Part shown: positions 1 to 8,883 of the stretch, piece after piece
Numbering within the stretch: the stretch's first letter is position 1
Layout of the letters: each line of letters begins with the position of its first letter
Assembly (NCBI RefSeq): GCF_019966595.1
Contig: NZ_JAINFJ010000004.1
Location: 62,001-126,000 of the forward strand
Length of the DNA: 64,000 nucleotides
Direction: 5' to 3'
From: Oricola indica
GTDB lineage: Bacteria; Pseudomonadota; Alphaproteobacteria; Rhizobiales; Rhizobiaceae
Notes under the pieces: model-generated
What the model was told of the DNA's origin: nothing
Database searches by the model: none
The model's input: only the letters and a program-made list of their open reading frames with translations
Translations under genes and position numbers: made by a program

Positions 1-2720
1 TTGGTGACGTCATCGACGGTCATGTCCTGGCTGACCATCATCAGCGCCATGTCGCCGACTACCTTGGAGGACGGCGTCACCTTGACGATATCGCCGAACA
101 TCATGTTGACGTCGTGATAGGCGCGCGCCACCTCGTGCCAGCGCGTTTCGAGACCGAGCGAGCGCGCCTGTTCCTTGAGATTGGTGAACTGGCCGCCCGG
201 CATCTCGTGCAGATAGACCTCCGAGGCGGGGCCCTTCAGGTCGCTTTCGAAGGCGGCATACTGGTTGCGCACCGCCTCCCAATAGAAGGAGATCTTGCGA
301 ATCCACTCCGCGTCGAGCCCCGGATCGCGCTCTGTGCCGCGCAGCGCCTCTACGATGGAGCCCAGGCAGGGCTGCGACGTGTTGCCGGAGAAGGAGTCCA
401 TCGCCGCATCGACCGCATCGACGCCGCTGTCCACCGCCGCAAGCACCGTCGCGGCCGATATGCCCGACGTGTCGTGGGTGTGGAAATGGATCGGCAGGTC
501 GGTTGATTCACGCAGCGCCTTGAACAGCACCCGCGCCGCGGCCGGCTTGAGAAGACCGGCCATGTCCTTGACGGCCAGTATGTGCGCGCCGGCCTTTTCC
601 AGTTCGCCCGCCAGTTCGACATAGTATTTCAGGTCGTATTTCGGACGCGCGGAATTCAGGATGTCGCCGGTGTAGCAGATCGTCGCTTCGCAGATCTTGT
701 TTTCCTCGCACACGGCGTCCATCGAGACTCGCATGTTGTCGACCCAGTTCAGGCAGTCGAAGACGCGGAACAGGTCGATCCCGCCGGCGGCCGCCTGGCG
801 CACGAAATGCTTGACCACATTGTCGGGATAGTTGGTGTAGCCGACGCCGTTGGCGCCGCGCAGCAGCATCTGCAGCAGCAGGTTGGGAACCTGCTCGCGG
901 ATCTTGGCCAACCGCTCCCACGGGTCTTCGGTCAGGAAGCGCATCGCGACATCGAAGGTCGCGCCACCCCAGCATTCCAGCGACAGGAGTTGCGGAAGCA
1001 CCCGCGCATAGCAGCCCGAGATTTTCACGATATCGTCGGTGCGCATGCGCGTCGCCAGAAGGCTCTGGTGGCCGTCGCGCATGGTCGTGTCGGTCAGATA
1101 GACCTGGTTTTCCGCCCGCAGCCACTTGGCGAAACCTTCCGGCCCAAGTTCGTCCAGCTTGCGCTTGGTTCCGCCCTCGGGGATCTTGATACCCGGCCAC
1201 GGCACGATCGGCGGCGCAGCGTCCGCCGGCGGCTGCGGCCTGCCCTTGGTCTCGGGATGCCCGTTGACCGTCACGTCGGCGATATAGGTCACCAGTTTGG
1301 TTGCCCGGTCTGCGCGCTTGACCTGCTCGAACAGTTCCGGCGTGTTGTCGATGAACTTGGTCGTGTAGGTGTTGTTGCGGAACTTCTCGTGGCCGATGAT
1401 CGCCTCGAGGAAGGTCAGGTTCGTCGCCACGCCGCGAATACGGAACTCGCGCAGCGCGCGGTCCATGCGGTTGATCGCCTCCTGCGGGGTTGGCGCCCAG
1501 GCCGTCACCTTTTCGAGAAGCGGATCGTAGAAGCGGGTGATCACCGCGCCTGAATAGGCCGTGCCGCCGTCGAGCCGAATGCCGAAGCCGGTCGCGCCGC
1601 GATAGGCGGTGATGCGGCCGTAATCGGGAATGAAGTTCTGTTCCGGGTCTTCCGTGGTGATCCGGCACTGCAGCGCGTGGCCGTTGAGGAAGATGTCCTC
1701 CTGTTTTGGAACGCCCGATTCCGGCGTGCCGATCGCCGCACCTTCGAGGATGTGGATCTGCGCCTTGACGATGTCGATGCCGGTGACCTCCTCGGTCACG
1801 GTGTGCTCGACCTGGATGCGCGGATTGACCTCGATGAAGTAGAATTTACCGGTGTCGGCATCCATCAGATACTCGACGGTGCCCGCGCCGATATAGCTCG
1901 TGGCATTGGCGATGCGCAGCGAGTATTCGGCCAGTTCGGCGCGCTGTTCGGCGTTGAGATAGGGTGCCGGCGCGCGCTCCACGACCTTCTGGTTGCGCCG
2001 CTGGATCGAGCAGTCGCGCTCGAACAGGTGAACCGCGTTGCCATGCGTGTCGCCGAGAATCTGGCTCTCGACGTGGCGCGCATTCTCGACCAGCTTTTCC
2101 AGATAGACCTCGTCCTTGCCGAAGGCTGCGCGCGCCTCGCGCTTGGCTTCCAGCACTTCGCGCTCGATCTCGCCTTCCGAGCGGATCACGCGCATGCCGC
2201 GACCGCCGCCGCCCCAGGACGCCTTGAGCATCACCGGGTAGCCGACCTCAAGCGCCATCTTTTTCACGACATCCATGTCGTCGGGAAGCGGTTCGGTCGC
2301 CGGGACAACGGGAACGCCGGCCGAGATGGCGAGATTGCGCGCAGCGACCTTGTTGCCGAGCGCCCGCATCGTCTCGGGCTTCGGCCCGATGAAGGTGACG
2401 CCGGCCGCTTCGCAGGCCTCGACGAATTCCGGGCTTTCCGACAGGAGGCCGTAACCCGGATGGATCGCATCCGCGCCGGAAATGCGCGCAACCCTCAGGA
2501 CTTCCTCGATCGAAAGATAGCTCTCGATCGGCCCCAATTCGCGGTCGAGATGCGGCCCGCGCCCGACCTGATAGCTCTCATCGGCCTTGAACCGGTGGAG
2601 TGCAAGCTTGTCCTCCTCGGCCCAGATTGCGACGGTCTTGATCCCGAGTTCATTGGCCGCGCGGAACACGCGAATGGCGATTTCGGAACGGTTGGCGACA
2701 AGAATTTTCTTGATGGACAA
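1..2720 (-). CDS. pyc: Pyruvate carboxylase, 5' part (C-terminus beyond the window)
   Basis: Biotin-dependent enzyme making oxaloacetate from pyruvate, bicarbonate and ATP; anaplerotic and cytoplasmic. About 906 codons are visible and the frame runs off the left edge. The translation opens SIKKILVANRSEIAIRVFRA, the biotin carboxylase start, and continues with the ATP-grasp glycine-rich segment (KASWGGGGRGMRVI) and the carboxyltransferase domain (TDTTMRDGHQS, FHTHDTSG). It ends at about QMFGDIVKVTPSSKVVGDMA, so the allosteric/biotin-carrier C-terminus, roughly the last 245 residues of a usual ~1150, lies outside. The start is TTG: an in-frame TGA lies ten codons upstream with no ATG between, and the ribosome site is weak (GGA about 9 bases upstream). 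Very close to rhizobial Pyc as I remember it. Stand-alone gene; identity is near certain, only the start codon is an inference. Confidence 0.96.
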   Translation of the reverse strand, partial: MSIKKILVANRSEIAIRVFRAANELGIKTVAIWAEEDKLALHRFKADESYQVGRGPHLDRELGPIESYLSIEEVLRVARISGADAIHPGYGLLSESPEFVEACEAAGVTFIGPKPETMRALGNKVAARNLAISAGVPVVPATEPLPDDMDVVKKMALEVGYPVMLKASWGGGGRGMRVIRSEGEIEREVLEAKREARAAFGKDEVYLEKLVENARHVESQILGDTHGNAVHLFERDCSIQRRNQKVVERAPAPYLNAEQRAELAEYSLRIANATSYIGAGTVEYLMDADTGKFYFIEVNPRIQVEHTVTEEVTGIDIVKAQIHILEGAAIGTPESGVPKQEDIFLNGHALQCRITTEDPEQNFIPDYGRITAYRGATGFGIRLDGGTAYSGAVITRFYDPLLEKVTAWAPTPQEAINRMDRALREFRIRGVATNLTFLEAIIGHEKFRNNTYTTKFIDNTPELFEQVKRADRATKLVTYIADVTVNGHPETKGRPQPPADAAPPIVPWPGIKIPEGGTKRKLDELGPEGFAKWLRAENQVYLTDTTMRDGHQSLLATRMRTDDIVKISGCYARVLPQLLSLECWGGATFDVAMRFLTEDPWERLAKIREQVPNLLLQMLLRGANGVGYTNYPDNVVKHFVRQAAAGGIDLFRVFDCLNWVDNMRVSMDAVCEENKICEATICYTGDILNSARPKYDLKYYVELAGELEKAGAHILAVKDMAGLLKPAAARVLFKALRESTDLPIHFHTHDTSGISAATVLAAVDSGVDAVDAAMDSFSGNTSQPCLGSIVEALRGTERDPGLDAEWIRKISFYWEAVRNQYAAFESDLKGPASEVYLHEMPGGQFTNLKEQARSLGLETRWHEVARAYHDVNMMFGDIVKVTPSSKVVGDMALMMVSQDMTVDDVT

Positions 2721-2798
2721 GGCTTTGGATCCGGTCTGGCGTGAAAGTCAGACAGATTCTTTAGCGGCTATTTTTGTGCAGCGCAAACTCGCTTGCGT

Positions 2799-4403
2799 TC
2801 AGTCGCCGGCCTCGGCCATCAGACGCCCGAATTGCGCCCGCATCTCATGCGGTGCGCGACGCGCGACGAAGGATGCGACGCGCGCGTAGCGGTCGGGATC
2901 GGGCGACGCGGCGCTTTTCGATGCGATCCGGGCCCACAGCGCCAGGAACAGAACCTGTCCGCTCAACTGCATGAAATCATACGCCAGACGGGACGGATCG
3001 TCCGCCGCGCGCACCGTGTCGCGCGCCGTCGTCCAGAGATCGGCGGCCTCGTCCAGCGACGCCGCGCCGGTTTCCTCGGCGATCCCGCTGATCAATTTGG
3101 CAAACGCATCGGCGCCGGTGCCCACGCGAAGCCCCCGCGACGCCAGCGCACCGGCATGAATGCCGTTCGCGCCCTCATAGATCGCCGTGATCCGCGCATC
3201 GCGATAGGTCTGCTCGACCCGGTATTCGCGCAGATAGCCGTAGCCGCCGAGGATTTGCGTGCCGAGTTCGGCCGCGCGCATGCCGGCCTGCGAGCAAAAC
3301 ACCTTGGCGACCGGTGTCAGGAATTCGACCAGATCCGGATTTTCGCCGGTTTCGAGAATGACAAGGGCCAGATGCGCGATGGCGCGGGCACCGATCGCCA
3401 GCGATTCCGTCTCATCGAGCATGCGGCGAACATCGGCGTGGCTGTCGAGCGTCGCCGGGGACCCGTCCGCACGCCGGCCCTGGACACGGTCGGCGGCATA
3501 GGCGCGGGCAATATCGATGGCGCGCGACGCATGCGCCACGCCCTGCAGGGAAACATCGAGGCGCGCATGGTTCATCAGCGTGAACATCGCTTTCAATCCC
3601 TCGCCCGGTTTGCCGATCAGTTCGGCCTCGGCTCCGTCGAAGACCATCTGGCAGGTGGGCGACGCGTGAAGGCCCATCTTCTCCTCGATCCGGGCGACGG
3701 AAACGGCATTGCGCACGCCGCCTGCCGTTTCCGACGGGCAGAGGAAAAGCGACAATCCGCGAATGCCGTCATCGGAGGTCCGCGCCAGCACGAGATGCAG
3801 AATGCCGTCGCTGACATCCTGATCGCCACCCGAGATGAAGATCTTCTCTCCGGAGATCCGCCAGCCGTCGCCAGTTTCGGACGCGCGGCACCGGATGCGC
3901 GACAGGTCGGAACCCGCGCCGGGTTCCGTCAGGCACATCGTCGCCAGCCATTCGCCGGAGGCGAGCGGCGGGATCATTCGCGCCTTCTGGTCGTCGGTTC
4001 CGAATGCCATGATCGTCCGGATTGCGCCCGGCACCAGCCCGGCGACCATCTGCATGGAATGACAGGCGCCGGAAAAGATCTCGCTGACGATCGCGGCGAC
4101 AGCGCCGCCCATCGCCTGTCCGCCGAAGTCTTCCGGCGCGGTCAGCCCCGGCCAGCCCTGTTCGACATAGGCCGCATAGGCCTGTTTGAACCCGTCCGGT
4201 AGACGGACCCGGCCGTTCTCGAGCCTTGCGCCCTGGCTGTCGCCGGGTTCGTCGAGCGGCGCGATCTCGCCCTCCGCGAAGGCGGCGAAATGCCCGGCCA
4301 GCTCGGCTGCGAGATCGGCATCCCAATCGGCAATGCGATGCGCGCCGGCAATGTCGTTCAGGCTGAACAGGATGTCGGCGATTGGCGTCGAAAAGGGCTT
4401 CAT
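2799..4403 (-). CDS. Acyl-CoA dehydrogenase (large DmdC/FadE5-like subfamily)
   Basis: FAD enzyme that makes the alpha-beta double bond in an acyl-CoA, passing electrons to ETF. 534 residues. It has an N-terminal helical cap (GHFAAFAEGEIAPLDEPGD), the middle-domain motif CLTEPGAGSDLS that contacts the flavin and substrate, and the C-terminal IYEGANGIHA, whose Glu is the usual catalytic base in this subfamily. It is about 50-60 residues shorter than typical 590-residue members. Its ATG overlaps the TGA of the upstream marR by four bases, so the two are translationally coupled and MarR probably controls it. The substrate cannot be read from sequence; relatives act on medium-chain, branched or 3-methylmercaptopropionyl-CoA. 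Confidence 0.9.
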   Translation of the reverse strand: MKPFSTPIADILFSLNDIAGAHRIADWDADLAAELAGHFAAFAEGEIAPLDEPGDSQGARLENGRVRLPDGFKQAYAAYVEQGWPGLTAPEDFGGQAMGGAVAAIVSEIFSGACHSMQMVAGLVPGAIRTIMAFGTDDQKARMIPPLASGEWLATMCLTEPGAGSDLSRIRCRASETGDGWRISGEKIFISGGDQDVSDGILHLVLARTSDDGIRGLSLFLCPSETAGGVRNAVSVARIEEKMGLHASPTCQMVFDGAEAELIGKPGEGLKAMFTLMNHARLDVSLQGVAHASRAIDIARAYAADRVQGRRADGSPATLDSHADVRRMLDETESLAIGARAIAHLALVILETGENPDLVEFLTPVAKVFCSQAGMRAAELGTQILGGYGYLREYRVEQTYRDARITAIYEGANGIHAGALASRGLRVGTGADAFAKLISGIAEETGAASLDEAADLWTTARDTVRAADDPSRLAYDFMQLSGQVLFLALWARIASKSAASPDPDRYARVASFVARRAPHEMRAQFGRLMAEAGD

Positions 4404-4900
4404 CGTGCAGCTCCCGAATTCGCGCCGACCGGCAGCTTGTTTCCGGCATTTTCAACAAGCCCCAGGGCGTTGACCAGCATGGCCTTGCCGTCGGCGCCGA
4501 TCGAAGAGAACAGCCGGGCCTCATGCGCCTCCACGGCGCGCCGCGCCGCGGTGCAAAGGCGTTCGCCGGCCGATGTGGCGCGCAAGGCATGGCTGCGCCG
4601 ATCCCTTGGCGATTGTCCGCGCGCGATCCAGCCGGCCTGTTCCAGTTCGTCGACAATGGTGACGAGATTGGACCGTTCGACGGCCAGCACACCGGCGAGC
4701 TGGGTCTGGCTGAGATCCGGGTTTTCGACGATCAGGAGCAGCGCGGTGAAAGTGATCATCCGCAGGCCGAACGGTTCGAGCGTCCGCACCAGATCGGCCT
4801 GGACGGCATTCGATGCGCGCTTGAGCGCGTAACCCGCGAAGCTCCGCAAAACCCTGTCGGATACGGGATCAGGCGCCAGTTCGGCTGTCTCTGTCATCAT
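4400..4900 (-). CDS. MarR-family transcriptional regulator
   Basis: 166-residue winged-helix protein. The DNA-binding region is SQTQLAGVLAVERSNLVTIVDELEQAGWI followed by RGQSPRDRRSHALRATSAGE, the characteristic wing (D-x-R-[RS] motif). It should bind DNA as a dimer and respond to a small ligand, often an aromatic or acyl-CoA compound. It heads a two-gene unit with the acyl-CoA dehydrogenase (ATGA overlap). A perfect inverted repeat 36 bases upstream of its start is the obvious autoregulatory operator. It sits directly downstream of a TRAP transporter operon on the same strand, so transporter read-through is possible. Confidence 0.92.
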   Translation of the reverse strand: MMTETAELAPDPVSDRVLRSFAGYALKRASNAVQADLVRTLEPFGLRMITFTALLLIVENPDLSQTQLAGVLAVERSNLVTIVDELEQAGWIARGQSPRDRRSHALRATSAGERLCTAARRAVEAHEARLFSSIGADGKAMLVNALGLVENAGNKLPVGANSGAAR

Positions 4901-4935
4901 GATATCGGCCTCCTGAATTTCCGATATCAGAGATA

Positions 4936-4956
4936 ATTGTTATATGCCATAACAAT
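4936..4956. promoter_or_regulatory. Probable MarR operator (perfect inverted repeat)
   Basis: Arms ATTGTTAT and ATAACAAT are separated by five bases (ATGCC); imperfect symmetry (GATA/TATC) continues outward on both sides. It lies between the marR start (4900) and the end of the TRAP large-permease gene (4995), where the promoter of marR must be. AT-rich 8+5+8 symmetry fits a MarR dimer. Binding is inferred. Confidence 0.7.
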
Positions 4957-4994
4957 ATCGCCAAACGAAGCTCGCGCGATTGCCGCGTCACCGA

Positions 4995-6311
4995 TCAGGC
5001 CGGCAGCAGGAACAACGTGATGGCGGGGAACATGACGAGGATCGCGACGCGGACGATGTCGGACCCGACGAAGAACAGCACGCTCTTGTAGGTCGATGTC
5101 ATCGGGGTTTCCCGATCCATCGCATTGATGATGAAGAGATTCATGCCGACAGGCGGCGTGATCAGCCCGACCTCCACCACGATCAGGACGAGAATGCCGA
5201 ACCAGATGGCCAGATGCTCCGGCGTCATCCCGAAATCGAGCGCGCTGATGACCGGAAAGAAGATCGGGATCGTCAGCAGGATCATCGACAGGGAATCCAT
5301 CAGGCAGCCGAAGATCAGGTAGAAGACGAGGATCAGCATCAGCACGATCCACGGGCTGAACCCCTGGCTGACGACGAAGCTGGACAGTTCCTGCGGCACC
5401 TGGCTCAGCGCCAGGAACGAATTGTAGAAGCCGGCGCCAAGAACGATGAAGAAGATCATCGCCGTCGACATCGCCGTCGAAAGGATGCTGTCGGCGAAGA
5501 CCTTCCAGTTGAGATTGCCCGAGAGAAGCGCGATCATCCCGGTGCCGGCCGCACCGACCGCCGCGCCCTCCGTCGGCGTGAACCAGCCGAGATAGATGCC
5601 GCCCACAACGACGAGAAAGACGATCAGCACGGGCCAGACATCGAGCAGCGCGCGGATGCGTTCCGCATAGGGCTGCGGCTCGCGCGTGCCGGCCGCGTCC
5701 GGATAGAGCCGCACATAGATCGAGATCGTGATCATGTAGCCGATCGCCGCGAGGACGCCCGGAATGAAGGCGGCAAGGAACAGCTTGGCGATGTTCTGCT
5801 CGGTCAGGATCGCGTAGATCACCAGGATGACCGAAGGCGGGATCAGGATGCCCAGCGTGCCGCCGGCGGCGAGCGTCGCGGTGGAAAACCCGCCCGAATA
5901 GCCGTAGCGGCGCAGTTCCGGCAGCGCCACACGGCTCATCGTCGCCGCGGTGGCCAGCGACGAGCCGCAGATCGCGCCGAAACCGGCGCAAGCCCCGACG
6001 GCTGCCATGGCGACGCCGCCGCGCCGGTGGCCGAGCCAGCTCTCCGCCGCCTTGAACAGCGCCGACGACATGCCGGAAAGCGTCGCAAACTGCCCCATCA
6101 GAAGGAACATCGGAATGATCGACAGCGAGTAGCTGGAAAAGGTCGTGTAGGTCTCGGTCTTGAGCTTGGCGAGGAACACCGTCGGCCCGCCCATCGCGAG
6201 ATAGAGCCCGCCGATGCCGCAAAGCATCATGGCAAGGCCGATCGGCGCGCGCAGGAAGATCAGCACCAACAGCACGGGAAAGGACAGATATCCCATTTCG
6301 AGCATGCTCAA
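4995..6311 (-). CDS. TRAP transporter large permease (DctM-type)
   Basis: 438-residue, about 12-helix membrane subunit of a Na+-driven tripartite (TRAP) importer. Family signatures include LSGMSSALFKAAESWLGHRRGG, GAICGSSLATAATMSRVALPEL and GGTLGILIPPSVILVIYAILTEQ. The TTG start overlaps the upstream DctQ stop as TTGA; AAGGAG stands seven bases before it, supporting TTG over the in-frame ATG at 6305. It forms one transport unit with the small permease and binding protein upstream. Identity is secure; the substrate is unknown but should be a carboxylate (see the binding protein). Confidence 0.94.
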   Translation of the reverse strand: MSMLEMGYLSFPVLLVLIFLRAPIGLAMMLCGIGGLYLAMGGPTVFLAKLKTETYTTFSSYSLSIIPMFLLMGQFATLSGMSSALFKAAESWLGHRRGGVAMAAVGACAGFGAICGSSLATAATMSRVALPELRRYGYSGGFSTATLAAGGTLGILIPPSVILVIYAILTEQNIAKLFLAAFIPGVLAAIGYMITISIYVRLYPDAAGTREPQPYAERIRALLDVWPVLIVFLVVVGGIYLGWFTPTEGAAVGAAGTGMIALLSGNLNWKVFADSILSTAMSTAMIFFIVLGAGFYNSFLALSQVPQELSSFVVSQGFSPWIVLMLILVFYLIFGCLMDSLSMILLTIPIFFPVISALDFGMTPEHLAIWFGILVLIVVEVGLITPPVGMNLFIINAMDRETPMTSTYKSVLFFVGSDIVRVAILVMFPAITLFLLPA

Positions 6312-6889
6312 TGGGCCGCTCCTTCAGACCGCGGCAGGTAATGGCCGCCGGTGATCAGCCCGAAAACGCGGGCGATGGCGCAATAGACCCCGACGATGAC
6401 CGCCACGACCGAACCGGCGAAACTTGCCGCATAGGCCCACCAGATCGGAAATTGCAGGAGAAAGGTCGTCTCGCCATTGCCGAACTTGGACTGCAGTCCT
6501 TCATAGAGGCGCCAGCAAATGACCACGAGCAAGATTACCAGCGCGACCTCCCAGAAGGCGACGATGAAGCGATTGACAGCCTTCGGCATCAGATTGGTGA
6601 AGACATCGACGGTCGCGTGGCCACCATGCAGCTGGCAGATCGGCAGGAAGGCGAAGATGGAAAAGGCGATACCGGCCTCGACCACCTCGAAATCACCCTT
6701 CACCGGGCCAAAGGTTTTCAGCATGTCGGCGAAGGCCGGAACCAGCCCCTCCAGAAATTCCGAATGGCCGAGCGTATTGAAACCGCGCCCGATGACGCTG
6801 ACGCAGGTCAGGACGACCAGCGCGGTGAGCACGATACCGCCGACAAGCGCCATGACGCGCGCCAGCAGCTCCATCAACCTGAGAATCAA
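6308..6889 (-). CDS. TRAP transporter small permease (DctQ-type)
   Basis: 193 residues with four predicted membrane helices (starting at LARVMALVGGIVLTALVVLTCVS and ending at AYAASFAGSVVAVIVGVYC), the usual DctQ fold. It partners the large permease whose start overlaps this stop codon. The TTG start is preceded by GGAGGAG four bases upstream, a very strong ribosome site. The long first periplasmic loop and helix-2 motif match the family; sequence in this subunit is otherwise poorly conserved. Confidence 0.9.
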   Translation of the reverse strand: MILRLMELLARVMALVGGIVLTALVVLTCVSVIGRGFNTLGHSEFLEGLVPAFADMLKTFGPVKGDFEVVEAGIAFSIFAFLPICQLHGGHATVDVFTNLMPKAVNRFIVAFWEVALVILLVVICWRLYEGLQSKFGNGETTFLLQFPIWWAYAASFAGSVVAVIVGVYCAIARVFGLITGGHYLPRSEGAAH

Positions 6890-6922
6890 GCCGCTCCTCC
6901 CCTGCGCCCCGGCATGTCGTGG

Positions 6923-6951
6923 CCGGCCCCGGCGTCAGGCGCCGGGGCCGG
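6923..6951 (-). terminator. GC-rich stem-loop between dctP and dctQ
   Basis: A 12-bp perfect stem (CCGGCCCCGGCG with CGCCGGGGCCGG, 5-base loop) lies just after the dctP stop and before the dctQ ribosome site. No U-run follows on the coding strand, so it is more likely an mRNA-stabilising or attenuating hairpin that keeps binding protein in excess than a full terminator. Confidence 0.5.
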
Positions 6952-6958
6952 TCCAGTC

Positions 6959-8014
6959 TTAGTTTCCGTCGGTGTATTTCGCAATCAGGCCGCGCGCTTC
7001 CTCGAGCAGCCCGGTGCCGTCGACACCCTTCTCGTCCATCTCCTTGACCCAGGCGTCGATCGTGCCGGCGGAGGCGTCGCGCCACTCCTGCACTTCGTCG
7101 GGAGTCAGCTCGATGATGTTGTTGCCGCGATCGACCGCGATCTTGCGGACCGGTGCGTCGTATGCGGCCATCGTCTTGCCGGCGAAGGCGGAAAATTCGA
7201 GACCGGAATTGGCATCGATCACCGCCTTCAGGTCGTCGGGAAGGCCTTCATAGCGGTCCTTGTTCATCGCGAAGATGAAGGACGTCGTATAAAGCGACGC
7301 ATCGCCGAACTCGGTGTGGTTGGTCACGAGTTCCGGAACCTTGAGGATACCGGCCACTTCCCACGGGATGACAGTGGCGTCGACCACGCCCTTCGACAGC
7401 GCTTCCGGGATGGCCGGAACCGGCATGCCGACCGGCGTCGCACCCATCGAGGAGAACATCATGTTCGTCACGCGGGTCGGCGCGCGCAGCTTGACGCCGT
7501 TGAGGTCTCCGACCGACTTGATCGGCTCCTTCGAATGGATCAGACCCGGGCCGTGGACCCAGACACCGATCGTATGAAAATCCTTGAAGTCGTCGTCGAG
7601 CATGTATTTCTCGGCGATGTCCCAATAGGCCTTCGACGCGGCCTCGGCATTGGTCATCATGAAGGGCAGCTCGAAAACCTCGGCGCGCGGGAAGCGTCCC
7701 GGCGTGTACCCCGCCACGGTCCAGACGATGTCGGCGACACCGTCGATCGCCTGGTCGATCAGTTCTGGCGGCGTGCCGCCAAGCTGCATCGACGGGAAGC
7801 GCTGGATCTTGATGCGTCCGTCGGACTCCGCCTCGACCTTGTCCGCCCAGACATCGAGAACGTATTTGGGAACATTTGCCTGCGCCGGCAGGAACTGGTG
7901 CAGCCGGAGCGTCACGTCCTGTGCCATCGCCTGCGTCGCGCCGAAACCGCTCGCGAGCGCCGCGAGACCGGCAGCGCCCGCCAGGGCCAGAAGATTTCTA
8001 CGCACAAACTTCAT
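6959..8014 (-). CDS. TRAP transporter substrate-binding protein (DctP-type)
   Basis: 351-residue periplasmic receptor with an N-terminal signal peptide (Tat-like twin Arg: MKFVRRNLLALAGAAGLAAL, cleavage near AMAQD). Conserved features include NGVKLRAPTRV, whose Arg normally binds the carboxylate of the ligand, and a long C-terminal helix. A strong site (GGAGGAGG) precedes the ATG. It is the first gene of the transporter proper but is downstream of and co-directional with gntR, the racemase-like gene and the FAH hydrolase; 130 bases separate it from the last, so it may also have its own promoter. The ligand is probably an organic acid. Confidence 0.92.
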   Translation of the reverse strand: MKFVRRNLLALAGAAGLAALASGFGATQAMAQDVTLRLHQFLPAQANVPKYVLDVWADKVEAESDGRIKIQRFPSMQLGGTPPELIDQAIDGVADIVWTVAGYTPGRFPRAEVFELPFMMTNAEAASKAYWDIAEKYMLDDDFKDFHTIGVWVHGPGLIHSKEPIKSVGDLNGVKLRAPTRVTNMMFSSMGATPVGMPVPAIPEALSKGVVDATVIPWEVAGILKVPELVTNHTEFGDASLYTTSFIFAMNKDRYEGLPDDLKAVIDANSGLEFSAFAGKTMAAYDAPVRKIAVDRGNNIIELTPDEVQEWRDASAGTIDAWVKEMDEKGVDGTGLLEEARGLIAKYTDGN

Positions 8015-8144
8015 TGGACTCCTCCTCCGTTTTGAAGCTGAAGGCCGGTTTAACCGGCTTTCTCCTCAAAGTGCTACAATTTTTTTGCTTTTGGCGCCAT
8101 TTTTCGTAACACATTGCCACAGGCGACATGGAGCCGCACTGTGA

Positions 8145-8843
8145 CTATTCGGCGTCGCCGATGGTCAGTTCGATCGGATCGAGGCCCTCGATACCGCCGG
8201 TAATCCTGTCTCCGGCGACGACCGCGCCGACCCCGGCGGGCGTCCCGGTCATGATCAGATCGCCGGGTGCGAGGTGATAGAAGCCCGACAGATGGCTGAC
8301 GATCTCCTCGACCTTCCAGATCAGGTCGTCGAGCGTCGCGTCCTGCCGCGTCTCGCCATTGACGTCGAGATGAATGCGCTGACGGGCGACCGCCCCGAAA
8401 TCGGCAGCCTTGGTGATCGGCCCGACGACAGCCGCGTTCTCGACATCCTTGCCGAGATCCCATGGCCGCTGCTTGACACGCTCAGCCTGCTGCAGGTCGC
8501 GCCGCGTCATGTCGAGACCGCAGCAATAGCCGTAGATCGCCGACATCGCCTCGTCCGGAGAAACCCGGAATGCCGGCGCGCCGATGGCGAGCACGAGCTC
8601 CATCTCGTGGTGAAAATTAGAAGTGCCGGGCGGATAGGGAATCGTCGCGCCCGTATGCGTCAGCGTCGTCGCGGACTTGGTGAAATAGAACGGCGCCTCG
8701 CGATCGACCTCGAAGCCCATTTCGGCGGCGTGGGCGGCATAATTCCGGCCGACGCAAAAAATGCGGCGCACCGGGTAGGACCTGTCCTCGCCCCTGACGG
8801 GGATGGATTTGATCTCCGGCGCTTCGAACAGATATCCGCTCAT
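8145..8843 (-). CDS. FAH-family hydrolase (fumarylpyruvate hydrolase/acylpyruvase-like)
   Basis: Metal-dependent hydrolase or decarboxylase of 2-oxo acid C-C bonds. About 232 residues from the ATG at 8843 (GGGGGA eight bases upstream); a longer frame to 8981 exists but adds an arginine-rich segment unlike the family and overlaps the upstream gene. Visible motifs: CVGRNYAAHAAEMG near the N-terminus, FHHEMELVLAIG (metal-binding glutamates), GYCCGLDMTRRDLQ and the C-terminal DLIMTGTPAGVGAV. The order and length match fumarylpyruvate hydrolase/acylpyruvase. It lies between the racemase-like gene and the TRAP receptor, so it probably acts on an intermediate derived from the imported acid. Confidence 0.88.
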   Translation of the reverse strand: MSGYLFEAPEIKSIPVRGEDRSYPVRRIFCVGRNYAAHAAEMGFEVDREAPFYFTKSATTLTHTGATIPYPPGTSNFHHEMELVLAIGAPAFRVSPDEAMSAIYGYCCGLDMTRRDLQQAERVKQRPWDLGKDVENAAVVGPITKAADFGAVARQRIHLDVNGETRQDATLDDLIWKVEEIVSHLSGFYHLAPGDLIMTGTPAGVGAVVAGDRITGGIEGLDPIELTIGDAE

Positions 8844-8883
8844 CCGCAGTTCCCCCGTCATGAGTCGTCGGGCAGTACTGACG

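Noticed and set aside
1677-2744. 355-codon plus-strand frame
   Set aside because: Antisense to pyc, with no recognisable protein features.
3769-4692. 307-codon minus-strand frame across marR and the acyl-CoA dehydrogenase
   Set aside because: Wrong frame of both genes; arginine-rich translation typical of shifted high-GC coding DNA.
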